DNA of 64,000 nt from Pannonibacter anstelovis (GCF_036881715.1 NZ_JBAKBF010000001.1:1-64000), one strand, 5' to 3'; shown: positions 7,536-15,978, numbered from the stretch's first letter. The notes: generated by a model not told the origin, from the sequence alone. Made by a program: numbers and translations.

Positions 7536-9362
7536 GTGGAAGAGCACGGTCAGGAGGCTGCCCCGGCACGGGAGCGGCAGGCTGGTGCGGCTTCGGTTCA
7601 GGATGCGCGGCCCGGCAAGGGCCCGCGCAAGAAGCGCCGTTCCAAGGGCAGGGGCGGCGCCCAGAAGCGAATCGAGAACGGGCCAGTTGCGCCCGGACCG
7701 CAGGCGGAAACGTCTTCGGGGCCGCGTCCGGCAAAGAAGAAGCACAGGCGCCGTCCGCGCGCCGATCAGCGGCCCAACCGCGCCGAACGGCGCGCCTGCC
7801 TGCAGGGCGAGGATGCTGTTGCCGGCAACACGCAGCAGTGCGCACGTCCGCAGGGCGGGCAGGCGGCTTCTGGTGCTGGCGGGCGGAACGGGCAAACAGG
7901 CTCTGGTTCTGGCAACCGGCCGGAGCATGCCCGTGGCGGGCGTCCCGGGTTCAAGGGGCGGAGCGCCGGGGCGGCTGCGGGGGCGTCATCTGGTCAGCTC
8001 TCCCATCAGCTTGAGAATACCCCGCACTCGTCCGGTCCCGGTACGAGAAACGAGGCGGGCCATCTCGCAACAGGGCAGACAGTGCATCCGGGTGCTGAGA
8101 CGGACGGGGCTGGGGGGCGCGGCCGCAGGCGGCGCCGCGGCCGTGGCGCTGCACGCGGGGCACACTCCCCATCCGCCCAGCCGGCGGCGCGCGGTGCTTC
8201 TGAGAAAGAGGCGGCTCATGAGGAGCGTGCTGCCCGGGAAGCCACCCGGCACGCCGTGGCACCGCGTCCACAGCCGCGACATGATCTGCCGCAGCCGCGC
8301 AGGTCCGGCTTTGAAGCCGGGCGTGCGGGTGAGGCCGAGGGTGATCTTTATGCCGCGCTTGACCTTGGCACCAACAACTGCCGCCTGCTGATTGCCAAGC
8401 CGGACGAACGGGGCTTTCGCGTCGTTGATGCCTATTCGCGCATCGTGCGCCTGGGCGAAGGGGTGGGCGCCAGCCGCCGCCTCAGCGAGGCGGCCATGGA
8501 GCGCGCCATCGAGGCGCTTGACAGCTGCCACCGCAAGCTGGCCGAGCGCGGGGTGCGCCGCTCGCGCCTGATTGCGACCGAAGCCTGCCGTGCGGCCGAA
8601 AACGGCGAGGAGTTCATCGCCCGCGTGCAGCGGGAAACGGGGCTGGCGCTGGAAATCGTCAACCGGGAAACGGAAGCCCGGCTGGCGGTGGCGGGCTGTG
8701 CCTCGCTGGTGGACCGGGATGCGGATGGTGTGCTGCTGTTTGATATTGGCGGCGGCTCGTCGGAAATCGTCTGGCTGGATCTGCGCAACAGGGGCGGCGC
8801 GCGCGGCTATGCGCTGACGCGCTTCATTCGCGCCTGGGTGTCCCTGCCGGTGGGGGTCGTCAATCTGGCGGAGCGCCATGGCGGCATGGACGTGAGCCAT
8901 GAAGTCTTCGAGGCGATGATTGATGACGTCAGCAGTCACCTCGATGGTTCGGCGCTTGGCGCCGGGCTCAGCGAGGCGATGGCCTCCAGCAACATGCACA
9001 TGCTGGGCACCTCCGGTACGGTGACGACGCTGGCGGGGGTGCATTTCGGCCTGCGCCGCTATGACAGGCGCCGTGTGGACGGAGCCTGGCTGGCGGATGA
9101 GGATGTGTCGGCCATGGTTGCCAAGCTGCGCGACATGTCCTACCGGGAGCGGGTGGAAAACCCCTGCATCGGTGCGGACAGGGCCGATCTGGTGCTGGCG
9201 GGCTGCGCCATTCTGGAAGCCATCCGCCGCCGCTGGACCTGTGCGCGCCTGCGCGTCGCCGACCGGGGCCTGCGCGAGGGCATTCTGACCGAACTGATGG
9301 CTGCGGATGGCGTATGGTCCCGCGGCGGACGCGGCCACAAAGGCCAGAAAGGAAGATCATGA
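7536..9362 (+). CDS. Ppx/GppA phosphatase with long basic N-terminal extension
   Basis: 608 residues. The C-terminal part from about residue 271 is an ASKHA-fold exopolyphosphatase / pppGpp phosphatase: it starts LYAALDLGTNNCRLLI and carries the second phosphate loop LLFDIGGGSSEI. It would hydrolyse polyphosphate or pppGpp. Residues 1-270 are low-complexity, rich in Arg, Gly, Ala, Gln and Lys (clusters such as KKRRSKGRG and GRGRRRRRGRG), with no predicted fold. The start is a GTG with GAAGGG before it. No alternative start lies close to the catalytic domain, so at least part of the tail must be translated. It overlaps rlmE by four bases (ATGA). Confidence 0.88.
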   Translation: MEEHGQEAAPARERQAGAASVQDARPGKGPRKKRRSKGRGGAQKRIENGPVAPGPQAETSSGPRPAKKKHRRRPRADQRPNRAERRACLQGEDAVAGNTQQCARPQGGQAASGAGGRNGQTGSGSGNRPEHARGGRPGFKGRSAGAAAGASSGQLSHQLENTPHSSGPGTRNEAGHLATGQTVHPGAETDGAGGRGRRRRRGRGAARGAHSPSAQPAARGASEKEAAHEERAAREATRHAVAPRPQPRHDLPQPRRSGFEAGRAGEAEGDLYAALDLGTNNCRLLIAKPDERGFRVVDAYSRIVRLGEGVGASRRLSEAAMERAIEALDSCHRKLAERGVRRSRLIATEACRAAENGEEFIARVQRETGLALEIVNRETEARLAVAGCASLVDRDADGVLLFDIGGGSSEIVWLDLRNRGGARGYALTRFIRAWVSLPVGVVNLAERHGGMDVSHEVFEAMIDDVSSHLDGSALGAGLSEAMASSNMHMLGTSGTVTTLAGVHFGLRRYDRRRVDGAWLADEDVSAMVAKLRDMSYRERVENPCIGADRADLVLAGCAILEAIRRRWTCARLRVADRGLREGILTELMAADGVWSRGGRGHKGQKGRS

Positions 9363-10105
9363 CAGGCGGCAAGCGCGGAGCGGGTGATCGCGGCCTGCAT
9401 GTGCGGGTGAAGACGGCGGCCAAGCGCAAGGAATCTTCCACGCGCTGGCTGGAGCGCCACCTCAATGACCCCTATGTCCGCCGGTCCAAGATCGACGGCT
9501 ACCGGTCACGGGCGGCCTACAAGCTGCTGGAAATCGACGAGAAGCTGAACCTGCTGCGTCCGGGCCTGCGCGTGGTGGACCTGGGCGCGGCACCTGGCGG
9601 CTGGTGTCAGGTGCTGGCCGATGTGGTCAAGTCCACGCCGGAAGAGCCGCTGGTCGTCGGCATCGATTATCTCGACATGGACCATCTGCCGGGCGTCGTG
9701 CTGCTCAAGAAGGATTTTCTTGATGAGGACGCGCCGGACGCGCTGATCGCAGCGCTTGGCGGGCACAAGCCGGATCTGGTGCTATCGGACATGGCGGCGC
9801 CCACCACGGGCCACCGCAAGACCGACCATCTGCGCACCACGCATCTGTTCGAGGTGGCGATTGATTTCGCGCTGACGAATCTGGCACCGGGCGGGGCCTT
9901 CCTTGCCAAGGTGTTCCGGGGCGGCACGGAGAATCAGCTGCTGACTGACCTGAAGAAATCCTTTGATTCTGTCGCCCACATCAAGCCGCCGGCCAGCCGC
10001 AAGGAAAGCCCGGAGCTTTATGTGGTGGCCAAGGGTTTCCGGGGCAATCGCGCCGCCTCCCGCGATCCGCGCCTGTTTGAGGACGGGGGAGACGCGGAAG
10101 ACTGA
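9359..10105 (+). CDS. rlmE: 23S rRNA (uridine-2'-O-)-methyltransferase RlmE
   Basis: 248 residues of the RrmJ/FtsJ family, which 2'-O-methylates U2552 in the A loop of 23S rRNA during late 50S assembly. The SAM site reads VVDLGAAPGGWCQVL, and the catalytic K-D-K-E residues fall in SRAAYKL, LSDMAAPTTG, FLAKVFRGG and KESPELYVV. The first ~40 residues are a basic tail. The start overlaps the ppx/gppA stop in ATGA, so the two are translationally coupled. Confidence 0.96.
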   Translation: MTGGKRGAGDRGLHVRVKTAAKRKESSTRWLERHLNDPYVRRSKIDGYRSRAAYKLLEIDEKLNLLRPGLRVVDLGAAPGGWCQVLADVVKSTPEEPLVVGIDYLDMDHLPGVVLLKKDFLDEDAPDALIAALGGHKPDLVLSDMAAPTTGHRKTDHLRTTHLFEVAIDFALTNLAPGGAFLAKVFRGGTENQLLTDLKKSFDSVAHIKPPASRKESPELYVVAKGFRGNRAASRDPRLFEDGGDAED

Positions 10106-10311
10106 GCTCCGGGGCAGGGCCGCGGTGTGGCCGAATGGAAGACGGCTTCAAGCATCCATTTGCCACAGCTTGTTTGTTTGCCCTTCCCAACCTGTCACCT
10201 GCGTGTTATTCACCCGCGCCAACTTCTCCGGCATTGCCGAAGCGCATCCTGCCGCCGCCGCCTTCCCAAGGGCTGGCGGGTTCCGGCATTTCAACTCAAG
10301 GGGAATTGGCC

Positions 10312-11814
10312 ATGGCTTCATTTTTCGTTCCGACCACCGGCGTTGATGCGCTGACCTTTGATGACGTCCTGCTGATGCCGGGCCATTCGGAAGTCATGCC
10401 GGGCCAGACAGATGTCCGCACCCGCATCACCCGTGGGATCGAACTGAACCTGCCGATCCTGTCCTCCGCCATGGACACGGTGACGGAAGCCCGGCTTGCC
10501 ATCGCCATGGCCCAGGCCGGCGGCATCGGCGTGGTGCACCGCAACCTCACCCTCGACCAGCAGGCCGAGCAGGTGCGCCAGGTGAAGAAGTTCGAGTCCG
10601 GCATGGTGGTGAACCCGGTCGTCATCGGCCCGGACGCCACCCTCAAGGATGCGCTGGACCTGATGAAGGCCTACGGCATTTCCGGCATTCCGGTGGTGGA
10701 AAACGGCGGCAGCGGCGGTCTGGTCACAGGCCGTCTGGTGGGCGTGCTCACCAACCGCGATGTGCGGTTTGCCACCAATCCGGGCCAGAAGGTCTATGAG
10801 CTGATGACGCGGGAAAACCTCGTCACCGTACGCGATACCGTCAGCCAGGAAGAAGCCAAGCGCCTTCTGCACCAGCACCGCATCGAGAAGCTGCTGGTGG
10901 TGGACGATGCCTATAACTGCATCGGCCTCGTCACCGTGAAGGACATCGAGAAGGCCCACCTCAACCCCAATGCCACCAAGGACGAGCAGGGCCGCCTGCG
11001 CGTTGCCGCCGCCACCAGCGTGGGCGAAGAAGGCATGCAGCGGGCAGAGCGCCTGATCGATGCGGGCGTCGACCTTGTGGTGGTGGACACCGCCCACGGC
11101 CATTCGGCCCGCGTGCTGGAAATGGTCACCAAGGTCAAGGCGCTGTCCAACGGCGTTCAGGTTCTGGCCGGTAACGTTGCCACCCGCGACGGCACAAAGG
11201 CGCTGATCGATGCCGGTGCGGATGCCGTGAAGGTCGGCATCGGGCCGGGCTCCATCTGCACCACCCGTATCGTTGCAGGTGTCGGCATGCCGCAGCTGAC
11301 CGCCATTCTGGAAGCCTGCGACGAAGCCACCAAGCAGGGCGTTCCGGTCATCGCCGACGGCGGCATCAAGTATTCGGGCGATCTGGCCAAGGCACTTGCG
11401 GCTGGCGCATCGGCGGCCATGATCGGCTCGCTGCTGGCGGGCACCGAGGAAAGCCCCGGTGAGGTCTATCTGCATCAGGGCCGCTCCTACAAGGCTTACC
11501 GGGGCATGGGCTCGGTTGGTGCCATGGCGCGCGGCTCGGCTGACCGCTACTTCCAGGCGGAAGTGCGCGACACGCTGAAGCTGGTGCCGGAAGGCATCGA
11601 AGGTCAGGTGCCGTACAAGGGCCCGCTCTCCAGCGTGCTGCATCAGCTTGCCGGTGGCCTGCGTGCTGCCATGGGCTATGTCGGCGCCAAGACGATCCCG
11701 GAGCTGCAGGAAAAGGCCCGCTTCGTGCGCATCACCGGTGCCGGACTGCGTGAAAGCCACGCCCATGATGTGACGATCACGCGCGAAAGCCCGAACTACC
11801 CGACGAATATCTGA
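10312..11814 (+). CDS. guaB: IMP dehydrogenase
   Basis: 500 residues. It oxidises IMP to XMP with NAD, the committing step of guanine nucleotide synthesis. The TIM barrel is interrupted by two CBS domains (roughly residues 95-215). The catalytic loop GPGSICTTRIV places the nucleophile at Cys316, and the flap region carries RGMGSVGAM. ATG 10312 follows AAGGGGA; frames extending upstream have no support. It stands alone, about 200 bases after rlmE, and is followed by a hairpin and rsmB. Confidence 0.98.
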   Translation: MASFFVPTTGVDALTFDDVLLMPGHSEVMPGQTDVRTRITRGIELNLPILSSAMDTVTEARLAIAMAQAGGIGVVHRNLTLDQQAEQVRQVKKFESGMVVNPVVIGPDATLKDALDLMKAYGISGIPVVENGGSGGLVTGRLVGVLTNRDVRFATNPGQKVYELMTRENLVTVRDTVSQEEAKRLLHQHRIEKLLVVDDAYNCIGLVTVKDIEKAHLNPNATKDEQGRLRVAAATSVGEEGMQRAERLIDAGVDLVVVDTAHGHSARVLEMVTKVKALSNGVQVLAGNVATRDGTKALIDAGADAVKVGIGPGSICTTRIVAGVGMPQLTAILEACDEATKQGVPVIADGGIKYSGDLAKALAAGASAAMIGSLLAGTEESPGEVYLHQGRSYKAYRGMGSVGAMARGSADRYFQAEVRDTLKLVPEGIEGQVPYKGPLSSVLHQLAGGLRAAMGYVGAKTIPELQEKARFVRITGAGLRESHAHDVTITRESPNYPTNI

Positions 11815-11831
11815 TCATTTGAAATGACTGC

Positions 11832-11865
11832 GTCCTGCGCGGATGCAAGACACCTCGCGCAGGAC
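11832..11865. terminator. Stem-loop between guaB and rsmB
   Basis: Perfect 10-base arms GTCCTGCGCG (11832-11841) and CGCGCAGGAC (11856-11865) with a 14-base loop. No T run follows, so it may weaken rather than stop read-through. Confidence 0.4.
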
Positions 11866-11882
11866 AACCAAACCGGAGTGGC

Positions 11883-13178
11883 ATGATGAAGGACGGCGGA
11901 CGCCTTGCAGCGGCGATCGAGGTGCTGGGTGAGGTGGAGAGCCACCGCCGCCCGGTGCAGGAGGCCCTGAAGGACTGGGGCAATGCCCACCGGTTTGCCG
12001 GGTCGGGCGATCGCACCATCATCGGCAATCTGGTGTTTGATGCCCTGCGCCATCAGCTCAGCCTCGGCTGGCAGATGCGCTCTGGCAGCCCGCGGGCGCT
12101 GGCGCTGGCAACCTATGCCCGGCTCTGGGGGCAGGGTGTGCCGCGCCTTACCGAGGTGCTGGCCGATGACCGCCATGCACCCGAAGCCTTGAGCGAAGAG
12201 GAAATTGCCTTCCTGTCCACGGACCGGGACGAGCCCGCGCCGGACCATGTTGCAGCCGATGTGCCTGAATGGCTGTGGCCGATGTTCACCGATGCCTTTG
12301 GCGCGGCTGCCGTTACGGAGGGGCAGGCGCTGGCCGCCCGTGCGCCGATCGATCTGCGCGTCAACACGCTGAAGGCGACTCGGGAAAAGGTGCTCAAGCG
12401 CCTTGGCGAAGAAGGCGCGGTGGAAACCGGCCTGTCGCCACAGGGGATTCGCATTGCCCCGCGTCCCGGCGCTGCCCGCATGCCGCATGTGCAGGCGGAA
12501 GAGGGCTACCGCAAGGGCTGGTTCGAGCTGCAGGATGAGGCCAGCCAGCTCGCCGCTCTCATCGCAGCGCCGAAGCCCGGCGAACAGGTTCTGGATCTTT
12601 GCGCCGGTGGCGGCGGCAAGACCCTGGCGCTTGCGGCTCTCATGGAAAACCGCGGTCAGATCTATGCTTACGATTCCGACCGGCTGCGCCTTGCCCCTAT
12701 TCACGAGCGGCTTGCCCGTGCGGGCGCGCGCAATGTGCAAGTGCGTGATCCCAAGTCGTCCTCGCTTGAGGATCTGGAAGGGCTGATGGATCTGGTCTTC
12801 GTCGATGCGCCTTGCACTGGCACGGGCGTGTGGCGGCGGCGGCCTGATTCCAAGTGGCGCCTGACCGAGAAGGCCCTTGGCGAGCGCATGGAAGATCAGG
12901 CCCGGGTGCTGGATACGGCGGCGCGTTTCGTCAAACCGGGCGGGCGTCTGGTCTATGCCACCTGTTCGCTGCTGCCGCAGGAAAATGGCGGCCAGATCGA
13001 GGCTTTCCTGGCGCGTGACAGCCGTTTTACGCGGGGCTCTGCCGTGGCCTCCTTCGAGGCCGCGCTGCCGGGCAAGGCCCTGCCGGCCCACGCCACGGCT
13101 GAGGGGCATCTGGTGCTCACCCCGGCCTCGACCGCGACGGATGGCTTCTTCGTCTCCGTGGTGCGCCGTACGGCTTGA
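11883..13178 (+). CDS. RsmB/NOP-family rRNA (cytosine-C5)-methyltransferase
   Basis: 431 residues. An N-terminal NusB-like helical region precedes a Rossmann methyltransferase. The SAM motif is VLDLCAGGGGKTLAL. The two catalytic cysteines lie in DAPCTGTGVW (motif IV) and YATCSLLPQENG (motif VI), as expected for m5C RNA enzymes. It is close to RsmB, which modifies C967 of 16S rRNA, but paralogues with other rRNA targets exist. Two adjacent ATG codons (11883, 11886) are possible. Confidence 0.92.
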   Translation: MMKDGGRLAAAIEVLGEVESHRRPVQEALKDWGNAHRFAGSGDRTIIGNLVFDALRHQLSLGWQMRSGSPRALALATYARLWGQGVPRLTEVLADDRHAPEALSEEEIAFLSTDRDEPAPDHVAADVPEWLWPMFTDAFGAAAVTEGQALAARAPIDLRVNTLKATREKVLKRLGEEGAVETGLSPQGIRIAPRPGAARMPHVQAEEGYRKGWFELQDEASQLAALIAAPKPGEQVLDLCAGGGGKTLALAALMENRGQIYAYDSDRLRLAPIHERLARAGARNVQVRDPKSSSLEDLEGLMDLVFVDAPCTGTGVWRRRPDSKWRLTEKALGERMEDQARVLDTAARFVKPGGRLVYATCSLLPQENGGQIEAFLARDSRFTRGSAVASFEAALPGKALPAHATAEGHLVLTPASTATDGFFVSVVRRTA

Positions 13179-13189
13179 GCCTGATAGGA

Positions 13190-13221
13190 CCGCCGCGCGG
13201 ATGTTGAGATCTTCGCGGCGG
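13190..13221. terminator. Stem-loop after rsmB
   Basis: Perfect eight-base arms CCGCCGCG and CGCGGCGG with a 16-base loop, a few bases after the rsmB-like stop codon. There is no strong T tract. Confidence 0.35.
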
Positions 13222-13341
13222 CATTCCTGTGATTACGTTTCGTTACAATTGGATACGCGCACGCACAGGTGCCGGTGCTATGGACCTTGAAGCCAAGGGC
13301 AACCGCGATCAGGCGGTGCCTATAGCCAAAGGGTTCCAGTC

Positions 13342-13842
13342 ATGCGCGATCTTCTTTTCCGATGGACAACCCCGCTGACCGCCGGGCTGTTCCTCGTTTC
13401 CACCATTTCAGGCGTGGCTCTCTTCTTCGGCTGGCAATCCGGCCTGTTCCACGAAATGCATGAAGTTCTGTCCATGGTGCTGCTGGCGCCTGTGGCCGTT
13501 CATCTGTGGCGCAACTGGAAGCCGATGCTTGGGTATTTCCGCCGTGCCGCCATGCCGCTGGCGCTGGCGGGCAGTCTTGCCGCAGGCGGGTTCTTTGCGG
13601 CAGAGGCCTTGAGCGGGCCGGGGCGCAGCGGCAATCCGGCCATGGCCATGGTTGCCGCTGTTCAGAATGCGCCCCTGTCTGTTGTGGCGCCGGTTCTGGG
13701 CCTTGAGGAGGCTGCGCTGATCGCAAGGCTTGAGCAAGCGGGCATCAAAGGAGCTGCCGGTTCTGACACGCTCTCTGGCCTTGCGGCGAGCCGTGGGGAG
13801 GCGCCCATGGCCATGATGGCGAAGGCTGTCACTGCTCCCTGA
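13342..13842 (+). CDS. DUF4405-like membrane protein
   Basis: 166 residues. It has two or three hydrophobic helices (about 12-29, 44-57 and 70-90). Histidines in LFHEMHEVLS and VAVHLWRNW resemble haem ligands of cytochrome b-type membrane proteins, which fits DUF4405. The C-terminal ~70 residues are soluble and contain GLEEAALIARLEQAGI, similar to small redox-partner segments. Function is unknown. It is convergent with the RiPP precursor array and probably unrelated to it. Confidence 0.75.
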   Translation: MRDLLFRWTTPLTAGLFLVSTISGVALFFGWQSGLFHEMHEVLSMVLLAPVAVHLWRNWKPMLGYFRRAAMPLALAGSLAAGGFFAAEALSGPGRSGNPAMAMVAAVQNAPLSVVAPVLGLEEAALIARLEQAGIKGAAGSDTLSGLAASRGEAPMAMMAKAVTAP

Positions 13843-13893
13843 CGCGAATGTGGTTTGTGTGCGGCGCATCACTGCAGCCGCGCACCGGCTGGT

Positions 13894-14316
13894 TCACCAC
13901 CAGGATGCGCCGTAATTGATGTTCCAGGTAAAGGTTGCCCCCGTGCCTGAACCGCCCGGCAGTGTGGACCATGCAATGGGCACGGAGCCGCCGGTCTGCG
14001 GACCCTTCTGGAAGATGAAGAAGCTGGAACTGCCACCGCCCGTGTTGTTGATGGTGACCGAGTAGCCGCCAGACGCTGAAGCCAGTTCCTGCTCGGACAA
14101 TTCACCGGGCAGCGGCGGCAGAACAAGCACCACCTCTCCGGGCACTTCTTCAATCACGCGAAAGGTGAGATCGTCCTTGGGGGCCTGGCCGAAGATTTCG
14201 GTGACGGCTTCAGCCGGGTTGCTGACGAGCCTTGCACGAAATTCCGCGTCTCCTGCTGCCTTCTCACGCAGGAAGGCCTCACAGGCAAGGCGGGCGGGGA
14301 TGTTTTCTTCGCTCAT
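13894..14316 (-). CDS. NHLP-type RiPP precursor peptide, paralogue A
   Basis: 140 residues. Residues 1-84 form a nitrile-hydratase-alpha-like leader: FLREKAAGDAEFRARL, then NPAEAVTEIFG, then FRVIEEVPGEVVLVLPP, ending at SASGG. The Gly83-Gly84 doublet is the expected cleavage site. The 56-residue core has no cysteine, is rich in Gly, Ser, Thr and Asn, has scattered aromatics and ends in SWW. ATG 14316 follows AAGGACC; an upstream in-frame codon has no site. It is the last of four related genes on this strand. No modifying enzyme is adjacent. Confidence 0.85.
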   Translation of the reverse strand: MSEENIPARLACEAFLREKAAGDAEFRARLVSNPAEAVTEIFGQAPKDDLTFRVIEEVPGEVVLVLPPLPGELSEQELASASGGYSVTINNTGGGSSSFFIFQKGPQTGGSVPIAWSTLPGGSGTGATFTWNINYGASWW

Positions 14317-14413
14317 GATGAGGTCCTTGCGAGAGTTTGACCGGTGAAATGAAGAGAGACCGAAGGGCGGCGTCTGACACGGTTGCAAGACCGGGAACCA
14401 GAGGCGAATACCC

Positions 14414-14854
14414 TTACTTGGCTCCGTAAACTGTGTAGCCTTCCTGCCAGTTGATCTGGCTTGTCTTGAAGGGATCTAAAGCGGCCCAGACAGGCGATCC
14501 TGTCCCAGCGCTCGATTTGATCAGAGTTATGTTGTAGCTGCCACCTGGCTTGGTTATGACGAGGTCGTTTGGATCGATCGAAAGGTTGAGCGTGAGCCCG
14601 CCTGACGCGGTGGCCAGCTCCTTGTCTGACAGTTCGTCTGGCAGAGGGGGCAGAACAAAGACGATCTCTTCCGGGCCTTCCTCTATGACGCGGAAACTCA
14701 CTCCTGCATCCGGTGCGTCTCCGAACGTGCTGGAAATGGCCTCTGCCGGATTTGCAGTTAGCAGCGCACGGAAGGATGGGTCCGCGGCTGCCTTCTCGCG
14801 CAAGACGGCTTCAGCTGCAAGGCGTACTGGCACAGTCAGAAATTCCTCAGCCAT
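14414..14854 (-). CDS. NHLP-type RiPP precursor peptide, paralogue B
   Basis: 146 residues with an 86-residue leader closely related to paralogue A: LREKAAADPSFRALL, NPAEAISSTFG, FRVIEEGPEEIVFVLPP, ending TASGG. The 60-residue core is cysteine-free, with alternating polar and beta-branched residues (LTLNLSIDPNDLVITK) and a C-terminal YTVYGAK. ATG 14854 follows AGGAGA with a six-base spacer. The gap to paralogue A is 97 bases; 170 bases separate it from paralogue C. Confidence 0.86.
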   Translation of the reverse strand: MAEEFLTVPVRLAAEAVLREKAAADPSFRALLTANPAEAISSTFGDAPDAGVSFRVIEEGPEEIVFVLPPLPDELSDKELATASGGLTLNLSIDPNDLVITKPGGSYNITLIKSSAGTGSPVWAALDPFKTSQINWQEGYTVYGAK

Positions 14855-15024
14855 ATGCAGTCTCCTGTCATCGGCAGACATGAAATCAAAGTGATAGGGG
14901 AGGGCTTGCGTGAGTCTGCCTGGGAATCAACGTTGCTTGCGGCTCTGTTGTGCTGCAGTGCTTCACAGGTGATCCGTCTTTCAAGAATTCCGGGCTTCAT
15001 CACGGGCAATGTCCTGCCGTCAGG

Positions 15025-15408
15025 TCAATCGTACCGGCCGATGAGCCCCAAGAGCTTGCGGGAACTGACGGGCCAGCGCATGGTATTGTTGCCTTCGCCG
15101 GGGTGCTTGACGTTGGTCTGGGTGACGGAATCGGTCACCTGCGCATTGACTGCATAGCCGCCGGACACGGCCTCCAGATCCTTGCCGGAAAGCTCACCGG
15201 CACCCGCTGGCAGCACCAGTGCCACTTCACCCGGCTTTTCCTCAATGACACGAATGGTTATGCCGGGCTCCACGGCCAGACCGAAAGCCTGCTCAAGTGC
15301 AGCTGCCGGATTGGCCAGCAGCGCCGCCCGGAAGGCGGCGTCCGTCCCGGCCTTCTCCTGGATGGCAGCTTCAAGTTCAAGGCGGCCGGTGATGGGTTGG
15401 TTTGGCAT
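15025..15408 (-). CDS. NHLP-type RiPP precursor peptide, paralogue C
   Basis: 127 residues. The 84-residue leader reads AAIQEKAGTDAAFRAALLAN with PAAALEQAFG, then IRVIEEKPGEVALVLP, ending AVSGG. The 43-residue core starts YAVNAQVTDSV and ends LLGLIGRYD; it contains no cysteine. ATG 15408 follows AAGGAAAG. It starts 38 bases after paralogue D, so C and D are probably cotranscribed. Confidence 0.86.
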   Translation of the reverse strand: MPNQPITGRLELEAAIQEKAGTDAAFRAALLANPAAALEQAFGLAVEPGITIRVIEEKPGEVALVLPAGAGELSGKDLEAVSGGYAVNAQVTDSVTQTNVKHPGEGNNTMRWPVSSRKLLGLIGRYD

Positions 15409-15446
15409 GTCTGTCTTTCCTTTGTCTTTTCTGCAGGAAGTGGGGA

Positions 15447-15833
15447 TCAGCGCATGTTGCCAATAACTGTCCATTTGCCCCGGGCTGCGTTGTTGATATG
15501 GCTGACCAATGCTTCAAAGGCAGCTGCACGTGCCGGAGAATTCATGAGCGCCATGATCTCTGCCTGCGAAGGCATGCCGCCGGAGACCTTGTCGAGATCC
15601 TGCGCGGACAGTTCATCGTGACCTGCCGGAACAGCAGGCAAAACCAGAACCACTTCGCCGGGTTGTTCTTCGATGACTTTGATCTGGAGGCCGGGGGCAC
15701 CTTGCGCCCCGAAGACCTCTTCAAGCAGCGCCTTCGTGTCCGTCAGGAGCATATTGCGGAAGGCGGCGTCCTCACCGGCCCTCCTGCGAATGGCCGTCTC
15801 CAGGGTCTGGCGGGCATCCGGCATCATGTCCAT
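15447..15833 (-). CDS. NHLP-type RiPP precursor peptide, paralogue D
   Basis: 128 residues. The leader (1-86) is the most divergent of the four but keeps AGEDAAFRNMLL, LLEEVFG, IKVIEEQPGEVVLVLP and the ending VSGG. The 42-residue core is Ala/Met-rich and predicted helical (AEIMALMNSPARAAAFEAL), unlike the beta-like cores of A and B. The start is ATG 15833, with ATG codons at 15827 and 15824 as alternatives. It is the promoter-proximal gene of the array, isolated from rpmG by a terminator. Confidence 0.82.
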   Translation of the reverse strand: MDMMPDARQTLETAIRRRAGEDAAFRNMLLTDTKALLEEVFGAQGAPGLQIKVIEEQPGEVVLVLPAVPAGHDELSAQDLDKVSGGMPSQAEIMALMNSPARAAAFEALVSHINNAARGKWTVIGNMR

Positions 15834-15943
15834 CGGTCTCGTCTCCGTGCAGTTTGATGTGGCATCACATTACCGGCAGCAGAGAGTGTTTGGAGAGATA
15901 GACCTTGAAAGTTCCATCAAGGCGAGTGGAGCGCACAAACAGC

Positions 15944-15978
15944 AAGAAGCCCGCAAGGCATCGCCTTGCGGGCTTCTT
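15944..15978. terminator. Rho-independent terminator downstream of rpmG
   Basis: A perfect 16-base dyad: AAGAAGCCCGCAAGGC (15944-15959), a three-base loop, and its complement (15963-15978) ending in TTCTT. It lies just after rpmG on the minus strand and before the first RiPP precursor. The array therefore needs its own promoter in the remaining ~110 bases. Confidence 0.8.

Noticed and set aside
10120..10180. tRNA-like start (GTGTGGCCGAATGG...) after rlmE
   Set aside because: It resembles the first bases of a serine tRNA, but no anticodon or T arm follows and no acceptor stem closes.
13342..13842. DUF4405 protein as a maturation or export partner of the RiPP array
   Set aside because: It is on the opposite strand, convergent, and its haem-like histidines suggest a respiratory-type membrane protein.
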